The notes beneath the pieces are model-generated. The model had not been told where the DNA came from. It worked only from the letters and a program-made list of their open reading frames with translations, and did not search any database. The translations under genes and the position numbers were made by a program. A DNA stretch of 64,000 nt from Cannabis sativa (lineage: Eukaryota; Streptophyta; Magnoliopsida; Rosales; Cannabaceae): NCBI RefSeq assembly GCF_029168945.1, contig NC_083602.1, forward strand, positions 87,926,027 through 87,990,026, given 5' to 3'. The stretch's first letter is position 1. Each line of letters opens with the position of its first letter. Shown here piece after piece: positions 51,262 to 61,939 of this stretch.

Positions 51262-51753
51262 TATAATTGTATATATGTTATTACAAACAATATGATATTT
51301 CAATTTATCGAGTTTTACCGATTTTACAATATTATTATTTTTAAACTAATTATGAAGTTTATTTAAATTATTATTTAAATATAACAATTGTAGTGATTTT
51401 TGTTAATTAACAAGAATATTTTTTAATTAATAAACTCTTGATTAATTCAGAAAAATAAGAATATTTTTTAGTATAATTTTAGATGTTGTAGTAGAAATAA
51501 TTTTTTAAACTAAATTTATTAATAGTGTGACCCCAAATTACACTAATATATAAAAAAGCATTCAACCTATAAAATTATGAAATAATTCTTATGTTATTTG
51601 ATTTCATATATCATATGATAAAACAATTATTATGTACAACAAAACATATACATTAGGTTCATAGGCCTTGACATAATATATGTACAATTAATATATGTCT
51701 TAAATCCTAATTTTAAAATTGGTAAAAAATAAATTGGGTTAAAAAATGAAAAA
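51262..51753. other. AT-rich spacer
   Basis: No gene or clear repeat; very AT-rich. Confidence 0.35.
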
Positions 51754-51827
51754 TGCTTTCATTGAGAGTTGAACTCAAGACCTCCCGCTTACTAAACGGG
51801 TGCTCTAACCAACTGAGCTATGAAAGC
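51754..51827 (-). tRNA. tRNA-Thr (anticodon AGT)
   Basis: The minus strand folds as a full cloverleaf. The acceptor stem GCTTTCA pairs with TGAAAGC (discriminator A). The D arm is GCTC-AGTTGGTTA-GAGC. The anticodon stem is CCCGT/GCGGG with loop TTAGTAA, so the anticodon is AGT. The T arm is TTGAG-TTCAACT-CTCAA. There is no intron, and CCA is not encoded, as in nuclear genes. Internal A and B boxes (TAGCTCAGTTGG, GTTCAACTC) are intact, and a T-rich run for Pol III termination lies downstream (complement of the A-run near 51741-51753). It is transcribed away from COX5C. Confidence 0.96.
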
Positions 51828-51889
51828 TTGTTGATATTACTCACTTTCCTTATTTATATAAATTTTGCTATTAATGGTGTCACTGATTA

Positions 51890-53740
51890 ATGGAGGTATT
51901 GTGGAATTTCTATAAACCTCGCCGGATTCGAAGTTTGAGGTCTCGTTTCTCGACATTTGCCACTCCCGATTTGTTCCGAAAACTGAAACAGGTAATATAC
52001 AATTTCTATTGCTTGATTTTGCTATTCCATTATTAATTTTCGTTTTGGGTTTTCTGATTGTGCTAAAATATTATCTCTCTTTATTTGATTTCGTATGTTG
52101 TGCTTTGTAATTTGGTATTGATGTTTGTGTTTGTTTATATAAGTTGGTAGACATGCCTCAATCACTTTTCATGTATGTATTTAATTTATGCTGAAATTTC
52201 GAATTATTTCTTTCTTTTCTTTGTTGGATCTGGGTTTGTGGCTGAGATGTTTATGATTAATTATTGTGAGATGAAAAGTCCCCTGCTTTAGGTATCAAAA
52301 TGAATAATTGTGTCATCTGTCTGTTAAATCTGCTTTTGATTTTGGTTTTAGCATTTAGTTTAATTTCTTTCAAGTGTAGCAACACTTTTTCGTTATTAAA
52401 AGGTTGGTTGGATAATTAAGAACAGTATGTGGAGGCACACATGGATGGCTGTAAAATCATGATGATGCTACAAAACAAGTATTTTGTAGTTAGTTGTTTA
52501 TTGAATTGTCTTCAAGTTCCACTTTGGTGTTGTGTCATTATCTTCACCAACTTTTTAAACAAACCTTAACCTAGTCTAAATTTGTGTTAAGATATAAATG
52601 TAGACTGCTATCATACAAGAGCCATTGTTTTCTATTTGCTTTTTTTTGTTGTTTTGAGAAAACTCTACAAGACAATTTAATTCAATGCTGAAAGTTTGAA
52701 GCCTGATCTCCTGTTGATTCATTTTTTATATTGTGCTCTGTTGGTTCTTATATTGTTAAAAGCTTCTCTTTTTTGGTTCTCATGTTGGAGATGATTACAA
52801 ATTAGCTCATAGTGGACATAAAATGTTATGCAGAATCAGAAAAGGAATGAAAATAAGAGTAGGAAAGAAGATAGGCAAATGGAAGTCACTGCTGAATTTA
52901 GCTTAGCGATTTAGAAAATCCTGTTTCAAGTAGAGAACTTATGCCCAGATTGGTTTGTGAAGTTTTTACTTTTTATTATTTACTCTACAAGGTCTGTGGA
53001 ATTTACTGGCTATAGTCAATATTCTGTTGTGGGCAGGCGTAGACATGTAATTTGTTCCCACAAGATTTGAAATTCGAGTTTTTCCTCCACCTACATTGCA
53101 CAGCCACAACAATTGATATAGCTCTTTAAATATTGTAGGGTTAGGCAGTGTAACTTAGTTTTAGAAATCAATATCTTTTCTCATGCTGCAACTCTAGTCA
53201 GGTTGCACATAGGTCCTGCCGTCTTTGTATTGTAGCCTCTTCGGGGACTTGCATTTTTGAATTTTATGTGATAATGGTCATGTTTACAAATGTGAGACAT
53301 TCTTACTACAAAATAAGGCCGAAGTTTCCTTTTGCTCTTTACTTTCATTTGTATACTTACATGATTATGAAAGAAGTTTTGTGAGCCCCTATTTATGGTG
53401 AAATTGGCAGAAGATGATTCACTTTTTTTATTCTTTGTAAATCTTTTTCTATTAATTTCTTTGTATGTGTCCAATGTGGCTGGCAGCCTGGTACTCAGTA
53501 CCTTATTCTCATTGTACATAGCAATTTGATTGTGATTGTGTTGGTCTATTGCCTCCTGTTGTTGTGAGGTTGTGAGGGAGAAAAAGTGTCTTATATGTTT
53601 ATGAAGATAATAATGTCAAATTTAGTGTTGAGTTTTAGGTGGTTTTACTCTGTAAGTCATGTTTATTGGTTGAATTATATTGGTCTGTATGTACTTAATG
53701 AAGAAAGTAAAATCAAAGCCGTCTGTTGTTTCTTCTGCAG
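51890..53740 (+). other. COX5C leader exon with upstream ORF, and leader intron
   Basis: A probable untranslated first exon ends at the donor CAG|GTAATA (51991/51992), and the acceptor is ttctgcag (53740). COX5C genes in other plants are known to have such a leader intron, and it boosts expression. The leader contains an ATG at 51890 that stays open for 34 codons to the donor. After splicing it reads two more codons and stops (TGA 53747-53749), one base before the COX5C ATG. The peptide is Arg-rich. The minus-strand frame at 53181-53519 inside the intron is not supported as a gene. Confidence 0.6.
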
Positions 53741-53750
53741 ATTCATTGAA

Positions 53751-53945
53751 ATGGCTGGACACAAGGTTGCTCATGCCGTCCTGAAAGGACCGAGTGTTGT
53801 CAAGGAGTTATGCATTGGATCGGTTCTTGCTTTGGCTGCAGGTAGCCTCTGGAAAATGCATCACTGGAATGAGCAGAGAAAAGTGAGGACTTTTTATGAC
53901 TTGCTCGAGAAGGGTGAGATCGGTGTTGTGGTGCAGGAAGAGTAA
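53751..53945 (+). CDS. COX5C: Cytochrome c oxidase subunit 5C
   Basis: A single coding exon of 64 residues, the family length, starting MAGHKVAHAVLKGPSVVKEL. It is a small nuclear-encoded, plant-type subunit of mitochondrial complex IV. One membrane segment lies at residues about 20-38 (ELCIGSVLALAAGSLWK), followed by the conserved MHHWNEQRKVRTFYDLLEKGEI and an acidic end. No cleavable presequence is expected. The ATG is chosen because the splice acceptor is 10 bp upstream and all conserved residues follow it; the longer open frame upstream is intron. Confidence 0.95.
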   Translation: MAGHKVAHAVLKGPSVVKELCIGSVLALAAGSLWKMHHWNEQRKVRTFYDLLEKGEIGVVVQEE

Positions 53946-55843
53946 ATGTTAGCTGTTTCTCTCTTATGATTTTCTTATCTGACTGTTTGTAATCATTTTA
54001 CCCTTTCTTGCATTTGGCTCTTGAACCTTGCTATGAGCTTAGATGTTGGATTTTTTGGAGAATAAATTTTCCATGTTCAATTGTGGATAAATTGATGTAT
54101 TATTACATCTTATACAAATTGGTGAATTTACTTTGCTTTGCTTCCTTGTGGTTTCTTGGGAGGATTGCTTGAACTGCAAATTTATGTGCTCTTTAGTTTT
54201 CTGCAGGAGAAAACAATCATTAGAACATAGATTAATGATAAAGTTTAGTTGTTTGTTTTGGCTTTCCTGAACTTTTTTTTTTTAAAAAAAAATAAATAAA
54301 TTTCTAAGGCATAAGATCAATCCAGAGAATTAAGTTAAATTCTAGTTTTGGCATAAGCATTTATCCATGAATTGCACCTAGAGAATATTAAAAGAAATTC
54401 TCTTCAATTGTGTATCGGTTCATTTTTTCATCCATTTCTTAAAGTGAAAAAAGGGTGTTTTTCAAATCCTTGTTTATTTGGCCCTTGAAAAAATGCTGTA
54501 ATTCCCTTAAGAAACTTTCATTATTCTAAACCAAGCTTTATCAATGGTATGCATGTTATATCCAGTACAAGATCCATTTTACTTATGTGAAGAGAAAATG
54601 ACCTTTTGAATAGTCAAAATGAGCACTATACAAATGGCTCTCTTTCCCAATGAGCTTTATTAAAAGGAAAAAACTATACACATGTAGCAGGCCCTTTCCC
54701 ACGGTAGCAAGTCTGAAAAGGTTATCTTGCTACGATCGGTCCTGTAAAAATTTGGGGACGAGCGAGCTTTTGATTTGTAACCCTGCATACCGATAAATTT
54801 AGTCATTCGGCTACTGGTCCTTCTAAGCTTCATTCATGAAATTCGGGAGAAGTCTTATCTAAAGTCTCTCGTCGGGGGAGGAAGAGAGTGTCTGTTCGTT
54901 GTTGCTTTAAACGTTGAATAACATAAGGCTTGAAGTAAATCCCATTCGAATGGTTAAAAGTCAGATCAGAACTGAAACCATCCCTACTAAATGAGGGACA
55001 TTAGAAGCAGTGAACATCACAAGAATTCCAAAACGCATTAAACGCTTTATTCAGAAAATGTTGAACAAGCATTCGAATCTTTTTAGCAGGCCAAACTCCA
55101 TTTTGTCTTAGGATAAGCTTTCAGCTTGTGTTTTGGGAGAGAAATCATATCCCGTTCCTCAACTTCCTGTAAAAGACCAAACTGTTCTCAATTAAAAATC
55201 CATAGCTGTGTTGGATGTTTTGAACAAAGAAAATAAAAAGGTCGTGAGTTCTATAACAGGCACTTGTGAAAAGTGAAAACCGAGAACTAATGAAGGATAC
55301 CTTGTATCTTGTGCTGCTGCTGCAGTTCAATTCAGTCTGCCAAAGATGCCTTTTCTGAAAAATAAGACAGCACAACAGTGATTCTAATAGCTCTCCTTGT
55401 ATTTTTTTCCAAACTTCTTAGTGAGTTTTCTAGTGACCATTATGTAATATTATCATAAAGTTTTGGTTTTGAATTTGTAGTATATCAATAAGTTTATTAC
55501 AGATGAAAATGAACACATAAAGTAGAACAAAAGGATATTGTCTTTTGAATCTTTTATTCTTTTCTAACTTTTAATATGAATTCTATTAACATGCATGTTT
55601 ATGCCTTAAAAGAACATTGTTCTAATCTAAACTTATCATATAATACACATTAGAAAGAAAGGAAAAAAAGAAGAGTAAGACTCTACTACATTGCTTCCTC
55701 GGTCAAATAACAAGGTCGAAAGGCTTACCATTTATTTATCTTCATCATTCTTATATAGAAGATTTGGTCTTGTTTCAATCTGTGCCTTTTGTTGAACCAA
55801 ATTCAAAGATGGGTTTTTTATTTTTTTTTACTTGACAAGAAAG
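53946..55843. other. COX5C 3' flank and unexplained segment
   Basis: The 3' untranslated region probably ends near 54110. Bases 54640-55110 are less AT-rich than the surroundings and contain minus-strand frames that look protein-like but are broken: one reads FNHSNGIYFKPYVIQRLKQQ then RTDTLFLPRRETLDKTSPEF, and another, to its 3' side, GYKSKARSSPNFYRTDRSK then ITFSDLLPWERACYM. I do not recognise the family. It may be a gene remnant or an organelle DNA fragment. Confidence 0.35.
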
Positions 55844-56032
55844 ATGAGTTTGATGATTTCTCGGCTCGTGCAAATAAAAAAAATGAGAATTTTAATGGTG
55901 GGACTTGATGCAGCAGGAAAAACATCCATCTTATTCTTATACAAGCTTACAACTTGGAAAGGTTGTCACTTTTCTTTTTCCTTGAAAAAGAGACAAAGGC
56001 CAAACTTGACCTCCTCCCAAATTTATAAATAA
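55844..56032 (+). pseudogene. ARF small GTPase fragment (first-exon copy)
   Basis: The frame from the ATG at 55844 begins MSLMISRLVQIKKMRILMVG and includes GLDAAGKTSIL, the P-loop of ADP-ribosylation factors. Compared with ARF1-type proteins, several residues before the MRILMVG block are missing and extra residues follow the P-loop. The similarity ends soon afterwards, at LYKLTTWKG. No switch I, switch II, NKQD or SAT motifs follow in any frame nearby. It is a partial duplicate and cannot make a working GTPase. Confidence 0.8.
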
Positions 56033-57446
56033 TGCAAATATTACATAAAGTGCAAGAAAGGTTGTTACTGAATGTTACTAAAGTGCAAATATCACATAAA
56101 TAATATTTTATGCTAAAGAACTCTCAAGCTTAACTATAGCTGCTATCAAGCCTTTTCACACTATATTTACCTATGTTTTTTTTATTGTTTCTGTTTTCTA
56201 ACAAAGCTAATGTGTTTAACTAGATACAAAGGGTTAGATTCCTGCTGTTTTAGAGGCCAAAAAAAACAATAGAAACTTAAGAATACAAATACTTAAAACT
56301 TTCAAACTCATAAAACCTGTTATTTATCAAAATCCTCTGAATTCACTTTGGAAATCGACTCAAACAAAGAAATTTTCATAACATATATCAGTATATGGAT
56401 ATAAAACAACAGTAACCAACTCAGAGAGAGAGAGGATTAAATATATATATATATATATATTGTAGCTATGATTAATTATTTAACTGTATCTAGTGGTTCT
56501 TTTTTGGGGAGGAAGCTATATCATGGACTTCATTGAATATCATGGAACATACAATGAAAAGTATACCACAATAGTCACAATAGCTCAAACTAAGTGCCAA
56601 GAATGATCTTTCAATAATCATGAATTCTTTATAGAAGTTAACTGATCTAATGGTGTGGTAGGGACGTACCTCAAAGAATCTTTACGAAGAAACGTCTAGG
56701 TACGAATTTGTTTGGCCAACCACTAGTTTCGGGTTCCATAGAAATTAAACTGATTTTCCCCCTCTTCAGAAGCAAAATCGTTTCCCTGGTCCTCTCAAAT
56801 CGATTCTCCCCCTCTCCTGAAGCAAAATCATTTTCCTTGGATGTCTCATTTTCTTTCTTTCTCTCTTTTACAGAATAAATAAATAAATAAATGTATTTCA
56901 AAAACTAATTTAATATTGAACAGAAACACATAAAAGAACACTTGAAGCAACCAATATCACTGTATGCCCGGTTTCTTTACTAATCCGTACATCCACCAAC
57001 CAATAAGATGTAACTAAAACAGCCCCACCGGTGGGAACTTTTTACACAGCCCCGCCAAAGAAATTCCCCAAGAACAATTGAACTTAATAGAAGTTATCAG
57101 TCACCATCCATCATAACATAGTCCAATTGACCTGGGAATGAAGGATCCGAATTTTGTATTCCAATGTCACATAATTTGACCTTTCGGCCACATGCACTCA
57201 ATAGCAGCATTCAGATGAGTAGCGTACATGCTGGAACATGTAATTAGGCACATTTTATTAATGCAGTTTCAGCAGTAGTGCTTACTACTACTTTGTGTCT
57301 TGGTACAATTATATTAGCGCAAAACTACTTGAGTTTGAAACAAAATTCCTCTTCATGGTACCACTGACTAACAACTCGTTCCCACCAAGAGAGTTCTTCA
57401 TAATAAATAAATTTGTACCTTGTAGGCCCTAGAATGGTAGCATGTC
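56033..57446. other. Intergenic and 3' region of the PPR gene
   Basis: AT-rich with an (AT)n run (56442-56460). Bases 56700-56830 repeat 'gcaaaatcgtttcc' and 'gcaaaatcattttcc' with 'tctccccctc' nearby. Bases about 57000-57446 are the probable 3' untranslated region of the PPR transcript. No gene is supported. Confidence 0.4.
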
Positions 57447-58847
57447 TTAGGACCTCACACCCAAGTCACTATTGTACATCCGAGCCAATCGCACTTTGGA
57501 CTGAAGCTTTTTTGCTTCATTTGTAAGCCCCGTACTACGTAGGCCATCGAGAACAGCCCGTTGAGCGGACTTGAGTATTCTCATGCCACTTCTTACACAA
57601 GATAGCAAGAGCTTAGATGCACTCTGATATCTTCTTGCCCTGCAAAGATTGCACACTAAGATGGTATAGGTAAACGAATCCTTGATCTCCATTGTCTCAA
57701 ACACCCTCAATGCACGATCAATCTGACCGGATTTACACATTCCATCAAGCAAGCAGTTGAAAGCAACCAAATTTATAGTAAATCCCATCATGTCCATATA
57801 ATGTAAGTGTCTTAAGGCACCATCAATATTACCAGCCTTGCACAATCCATTAATTATAATTGTGTGTGTATACTGATCGCATTCAAAACCACCTTTCTCT
57901 ACCTCATCCAATAGCTTATAGGCTGCTTCCATTTCACCTTCTTTACAATACCAGTTAATCAATGTGTTGTATGACACTAGATCAAGTTCAATGCCATGTG
58001 CTAACATCTCTTCCATGTAAAAGTTTGCCTCATCCATCCTGCCAGTTTTAACTAAAGCCCCAATAACTGTACAATATGAAAAGCCATCAAAGGTGTAACC
58101 TTTGCTCCTCATTATCGACATGATCTCAAGCCCTTCTTCATACTTCCTCGACCTAAAACAACTTTTCATAACTGTAGTGTAGGTGATGGCATTTGGCTCT
58201 AAACAAGATTCTCCAAGCTCCTGGAGCATTTTCCTCGCTGCCCTCAATCTGCCACGCTTGCAAAGTCCATTGATAATAATATTATACGTCACTATCTCAG
58301 GGATAAATCCCTGACGCTGTAAACTCCTAAATAACATAATGGCATTGTTGATATAACCATTTTTACAAAGACCATGAAGCATGATATTGAATGTAGTTGA
58401 GCAGGGAGAAAAATCACTGAGTATGATATCCCGAAAAATATTATTGGCTTCATCAGGTTTCCCTAAACAAAAGAAACAATGCATCAGTGTATTGTAACTC
58501 CATAAATCCGGAGTAATGTTCGCTTCAATCATTTCATCAAACAGATCTAGAACTTGTGATAATAAGCGCCGCCTGGTGGCCCCAGCAATCAAAGAATTGT
58601 AAGTAACAACATCTGCCTTTATCCCAGCTTCTTTCATTCTTTCAAGAATAGAATAAGCTACATCCAGTCCAACAAACCGACAATATGCATCAACCAATGT
58701 ATTGTAAGTGATCACACTGGGAAGTATGCCTAATCTTATACCATCAACAATAACTGCTTCAGCTTTTGCCAAGTTTCGGGCTTTACAACATGAGGCTACA
58801 CAAATATTCATTAACCTAGTTGATAACCTTCCAACCATTATAAGCAT
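57447..58847 (-). CDS. P-class pentatricopeptide repeat protein
   Basis: One long exon of 466 codons. Nearly the whole protein is 35-residue PPR motifs of the P type, about a dozen, seen as repeated V-TYNTLI-G-CK-G--AA---L blocks (for example VITYNTLVDAYCR, VTYNIIINGLCKRGRL, YTHTIIINGLCKAGN). There is no E, DYW or SMR domain. Such proteins bind one organelle RNA base per repeat and act in RNA processing, stability or translation. Order and wording resemble Arabidopsis At5g46680 (about 468 residues). The start is either 58847 or, in better context and matching that relative, 58838. A leader intron runs from 59352 to 58878. A short upstream frame (58873) ends in TAATG on the second start. The RNA target is unknown. 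Confidence 0.95.
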   Translation of the reverse strand: MLIMVGRLSTRLMNICVASCCKARNLAKAEAVIVDGIRLGILPSVITYNTLVDAYCRFVGLDVAYSILERMKEAGIKADVVTYNSLIAGATRRRLLSQVLDLFDEMIEANITPDLWSYNTLMHCFFCLGKPDEANNIFRDIILSDFSPCSTTFNIMLHGLCKNGYINNAIMLFRSLQRQGFIPEIVTYNIIINGLCKRGRLRAARKMLQELGESCLEPNAITYTTVMKSCFRSRKYEEGLEIMSIMRSKGYTFDGFSYCTVIGALVKTGRMDEANFYMEEMLAHGIELDLVSYNTLINWYCKEGEMEAAYKLLDEVEKGGFECDQYTHTIIINGLCKAGNIDGALRHLHYMDMMGFTINLVAFNCLLDGMCKSGQIDRALRVFETMEIKDSFTYTILVCNLCRARRYQSASKLLLSCVRSGMRILKSAQRAVLDGLRSTGLTNEAKKLQSKVRLARMYNSDLGVRS

Positions 58848-59607
58848 AAGCTACAATGGCTTCCAAGAAGCATGAACCTGCATCACATCAAATTCCATTC
58901 TCTTTATATAATATACTCATAGACTTAATATATATGCTACCTCCATTTACAACAAATTCACAAATACAATAACACCTAATTGTTCAAAGCTGTTGTTTGT
59001 AATATTTATGACCATGTATAATGGGAAAGAAAAATGTAGGGAAATAACAAGTGGAAAATCAAGAAAAATAAATTTTAGTGTTTGGTATCAAAGAAAAATT
59101 GCATAGAGAAATACTTAATTCAACAAAATTTTCAGTACCAAACATCAGAAATTAATTTTTTTCATTTTTTTTTCCTCGCCAAAATATCACATTCAAACAT
59201 AGCCTTAATATTGATTTCTAAAGATTTGATTCTACACTTCTATTATCACAACATTATCACATAAAATTACAGATTCTAAAATACGCAAATCTTTTTAAAA
59301 ATACCCAGAAAAAAGTTTAAAAATTGAATGAGACAGAGAATAAGAGACTTACAGTAGCAAAACGAAGGCTGTACAGAGCGAGACAATGGAGCTTGGAGGC
59401 GTCACCGAGAGATTCCTTGCTACTCCTTAGGTCTAAGCTTTGTTGCCCCGCCTGTCGCCGTCGTCGGCGTTGGGTCTTGTGTGGGAGCTGTCGGAGGCTG
59501 GGGTTGGAGCTGAGAGAGACTGTAGGGAGGGTCTAGAGACAGAGAGAGAAGTCCTTATGAAGGTTTTTGGAAGAAAAAAAAAAGTTAATAAATCCCAAAA
59601 CAATCAA
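58848..59607 (-). promoter_or_regulatory. Leader exon, leader intron and promoter of the PPR gene
   Basis: On the minus strand a donor CT|GTAAGT is at 59352 and an acceptor GATGCAG at 58878, giving a leader intron of about 475 bp. The leader exon covers roughly 59353-59560. The plus-strand frames at 59324-59856 are shadows of this leader and of the hAT-like repeat. Confidence 0.55.
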
Positions 59608-60126
59608 TGTTGTGGGGGTGTACGCAGAGCTGGTGGTTCGGTTTTTTACTATTTTTTGAAATCAATCCGCACGTGCAGTTTTTTGAATTTTCCAAACCAC
59701 ACCCGCATTGCGAAACTAAAAAACCGCAAATACCGTATCGCAAAAAAAATAGTATTGTGCGGTTTCTGCAGTTTAGACTATCACCAAATAATTAAATTAT
59801 CACAAATACAACAAAACTTGACGAGCAACAGTTGTCAAAAATACTATAAGGCTTAAAAATAAATATGAAAAAAAATTTCAAGTTTCAACAATACATAATT
59901 AGTGGGCTAAGGCTTTGAGCTGGCCTTCACATATAGACCTAAATAAATATAAAAATTAGTATTTTTATAATATGTGCAGTTTGAATCGTATATTAACAAT
60001 TTAAAAACGCAAACCGCACCGCACTGCGCAATTTAAAAAAAATTCAAACCGCGATCGCACCGCAAAGAATTTTAAACCGCATTTTTTTAGTGGTGCGGAC
60101 AGTTTTAGCATTTAATGAACAACCCT
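59608..60126. mobile_element. Non-autonomous hAT-like element rich in 'aaaccgca'
   Basis: Inner sequence is full of 'aaaccgca', 'gcggttt' and 'accgcaccgcac' phrases in both orientations, characteristic of a common plant hAT-derived repeat. The ends read GGGGGTGTACGC at the left and the inverse of AGGGTTGTTCATT at the right, which are only loosely inverted. Non-coding. It sits directly upstream of the PPR leader exon. Confidence 0.6.
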
Positions 60127-60966
60127 AATTAATGGCGCCACATATACTAAGTTTTCAATTTTCTCATAACTTTGTTATGTACTAAATTAGTGTCCCGAAC
60201 TTTTCAATATGTTAAAAAAAACCAAATTATTAAGATTGTTGGGTTTGAAAATTTTTGGTAAATTTTGTTCAACTTTAATAAAGGACGCTTAACGTGACAA
60301 TTATGTACTAAATTGTGTCCCCTAAATTTGAGAAATCAAATTGTGTTTTCGAACTTTCATCGGCAATAGACGTTCGTTAGTAAAAGTGAACGAAAGTCTT
60401 TCAATCCAATAATCTCAAAATTTAAAGAGAACTTTTAACGATCTGAAAAATTCAAAAGTATAGTTTAGTAATGTCAGAAGTTTGGCATAGACGTAATGTC
60501 AAAAGTTTGGCATAGACGAAACACTTTTATCCATGACCATAAGTTGCTCTCGGGTCCTATGGTTAGCTAATGGTCTTTGAGTTTTCGTTCGAGGTACTAA
60601 GATGCTCAGATTCCTTTGTCTTTGGATGTGGTTCCAAGTTCTCCACGTGCGAGTTGTTCTTCTCATGGAGAATCAAACACTGATTTGGTGTTGGAAGATC
60701 TCAATTTATTTGGAGATGTGTCGATATTCAAGAACAAGACTGGAAAATTGGTCTTAGGGCGGCGGTGATGAACCAGGATAGGGAGTTCGTTCGCTTGGCT
60801 ACTTCTCCAATGGCAATTTTTATAATATGCACAGTTTGAATCGCATATAATCAAAATAATTAATAAATTACATTTAGAACAATTAATAATATTCTATATA
60901 TATATATATAGAATATAAATAATATATTTTTTTAAAAAAATAAAATATATAATGTAACGTGTTTTT
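60127..60966. other. Intergenic DNA with a possible decayed retroelement piece
   Basis: Bases 60540-60815 are less AT-rich and read, in one plus frame, DAQIPLSLDVVPSSPRA then NTDLVLEDLNLFGDVS, perhaps an eroded LINE or gene fragment. Bases 60813-60848 repeat part of the hAT-like element ('tttttataatatgcacagtt'). Otherwise AT-rich. Confidence 0.35.
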
Positions 60967-60979
60967 AATACCATTTTTT

Positions 60980-61926
60980 TTTTCATTTAGTGTGGAGGGC
61001 ATGCACAAACTGTCTCCCCACTATGGTGCAACTTCGAATCAAACACGCAGTCCCTCATTCTCTCTACCTTGTGTGTTCTGTTGAAGAAGAATCGATCTCC
61101 CATGCTTTAGTGACCTGTCAAATTGCTAAGGATTGCTGGGACAGTGTCGGTATTCACTCGGTTCTGCAGCAACATCACAGTTTTTTCGACTGGTGCATCA
61201 GCAACTTTCAGATGTTAGACAAGGAGAACCGTGAACTGCTTGGGCAATCTGGAACGCAAGAAACGATCGAGTGTGGCAAAATAAATCCAAGACTGTGGAT
61301 TTTATTGTTTCGTCAGCAAAAGGTTACCTTTCACAATGGAAAAATGCTCATTCCTCTGGTTTAGAGCTGCTGTCCACTGGTTTGATCAATGGGGACGGAG
61401 CCGAGCATTGGGTGCCTCCAACGGAGAATACTATTAAGGTAAACGTTGACGCAGCGATTTTTGAAACAACCCGACAGTTTGGAATTGGTTGGGCTGCCAG
61501 GGACACTAGGGGAGTTCTTATCAGTGGCCATACAAGATTGTTCAATGTTCAAGCTACACCAGAATTGGCTGAAGCTGTCGGAATTCGGGAGGTTTTGAGC
61601 TGGATAAAAACCAGTCGACTGCAGCAAGTGGTAATCGAAACGGACTGCTTGTCTGTTGTTCAACCCTTAAGAAGTTCAATTGTTATGATTTCCACTTTTG
61701 GTCAAGTGGTAAATGATTGTAAGGCTTTACTTATTGAACTTAAAAATGTTTCTATTTATTTTATTCGTCGATCAGTAAATACGGTAGCTCATGAGTTCGC
61801 TCGAGCCTTTGTATCGTTTCCTGATTGTAAATTAATTTCAGTTTGGATTCTATTCCAACTGTTTTGTTACCTGTTTTGGTGACTGATATGGTTATCTAAT
61901 AAAAGATGAATTTCCATTCAAAAAAA
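60980..61926 (+). mobile_element. 5'-truncated LINE, zinc-binding and RNase H domains, with target duplication
   Basis: Flanked by aataccatttttt at 60967-60979 and 61927-61939, with a short poly-A at 61920-61926 after ATTC. It encodes a zinc-binding segment (VWRACTNCLPT...HALVTCQIAKDCW), then, after a frameshift near 61237, AWAIWNARNDRVWQNKS and an RNase H-like domain (VNVDAAIF, GIGWAARDTRGVL, ELAEAVGIREVLSWIK, ETDCLSVV, VNTVAHEFAR). The RNase H frame is open from about 61240 to 61882. The frameshift and truncation mean it is not an active element; it is not a host gene. Confidence 0.85.
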
Positions 61927-61939
61927 AATACCATTTTTT

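Noticed and set aside
53181..53519. 112-codon minus-strand ORF
   Set aside because: It lies in the COX5C leader intron, shows no recognised domain, and has no splice or start context to support it.
59324..59856. Plus-strand Arg/Cys-rich ORFs
   Set aside because: They are antisense to the PPR leader exon and run into the hAT-like repeat.
61348..61663. Minus-strand ORFs of 65 and 100 codons
   Set aside because: Shadows of the LINE RNase H frame.
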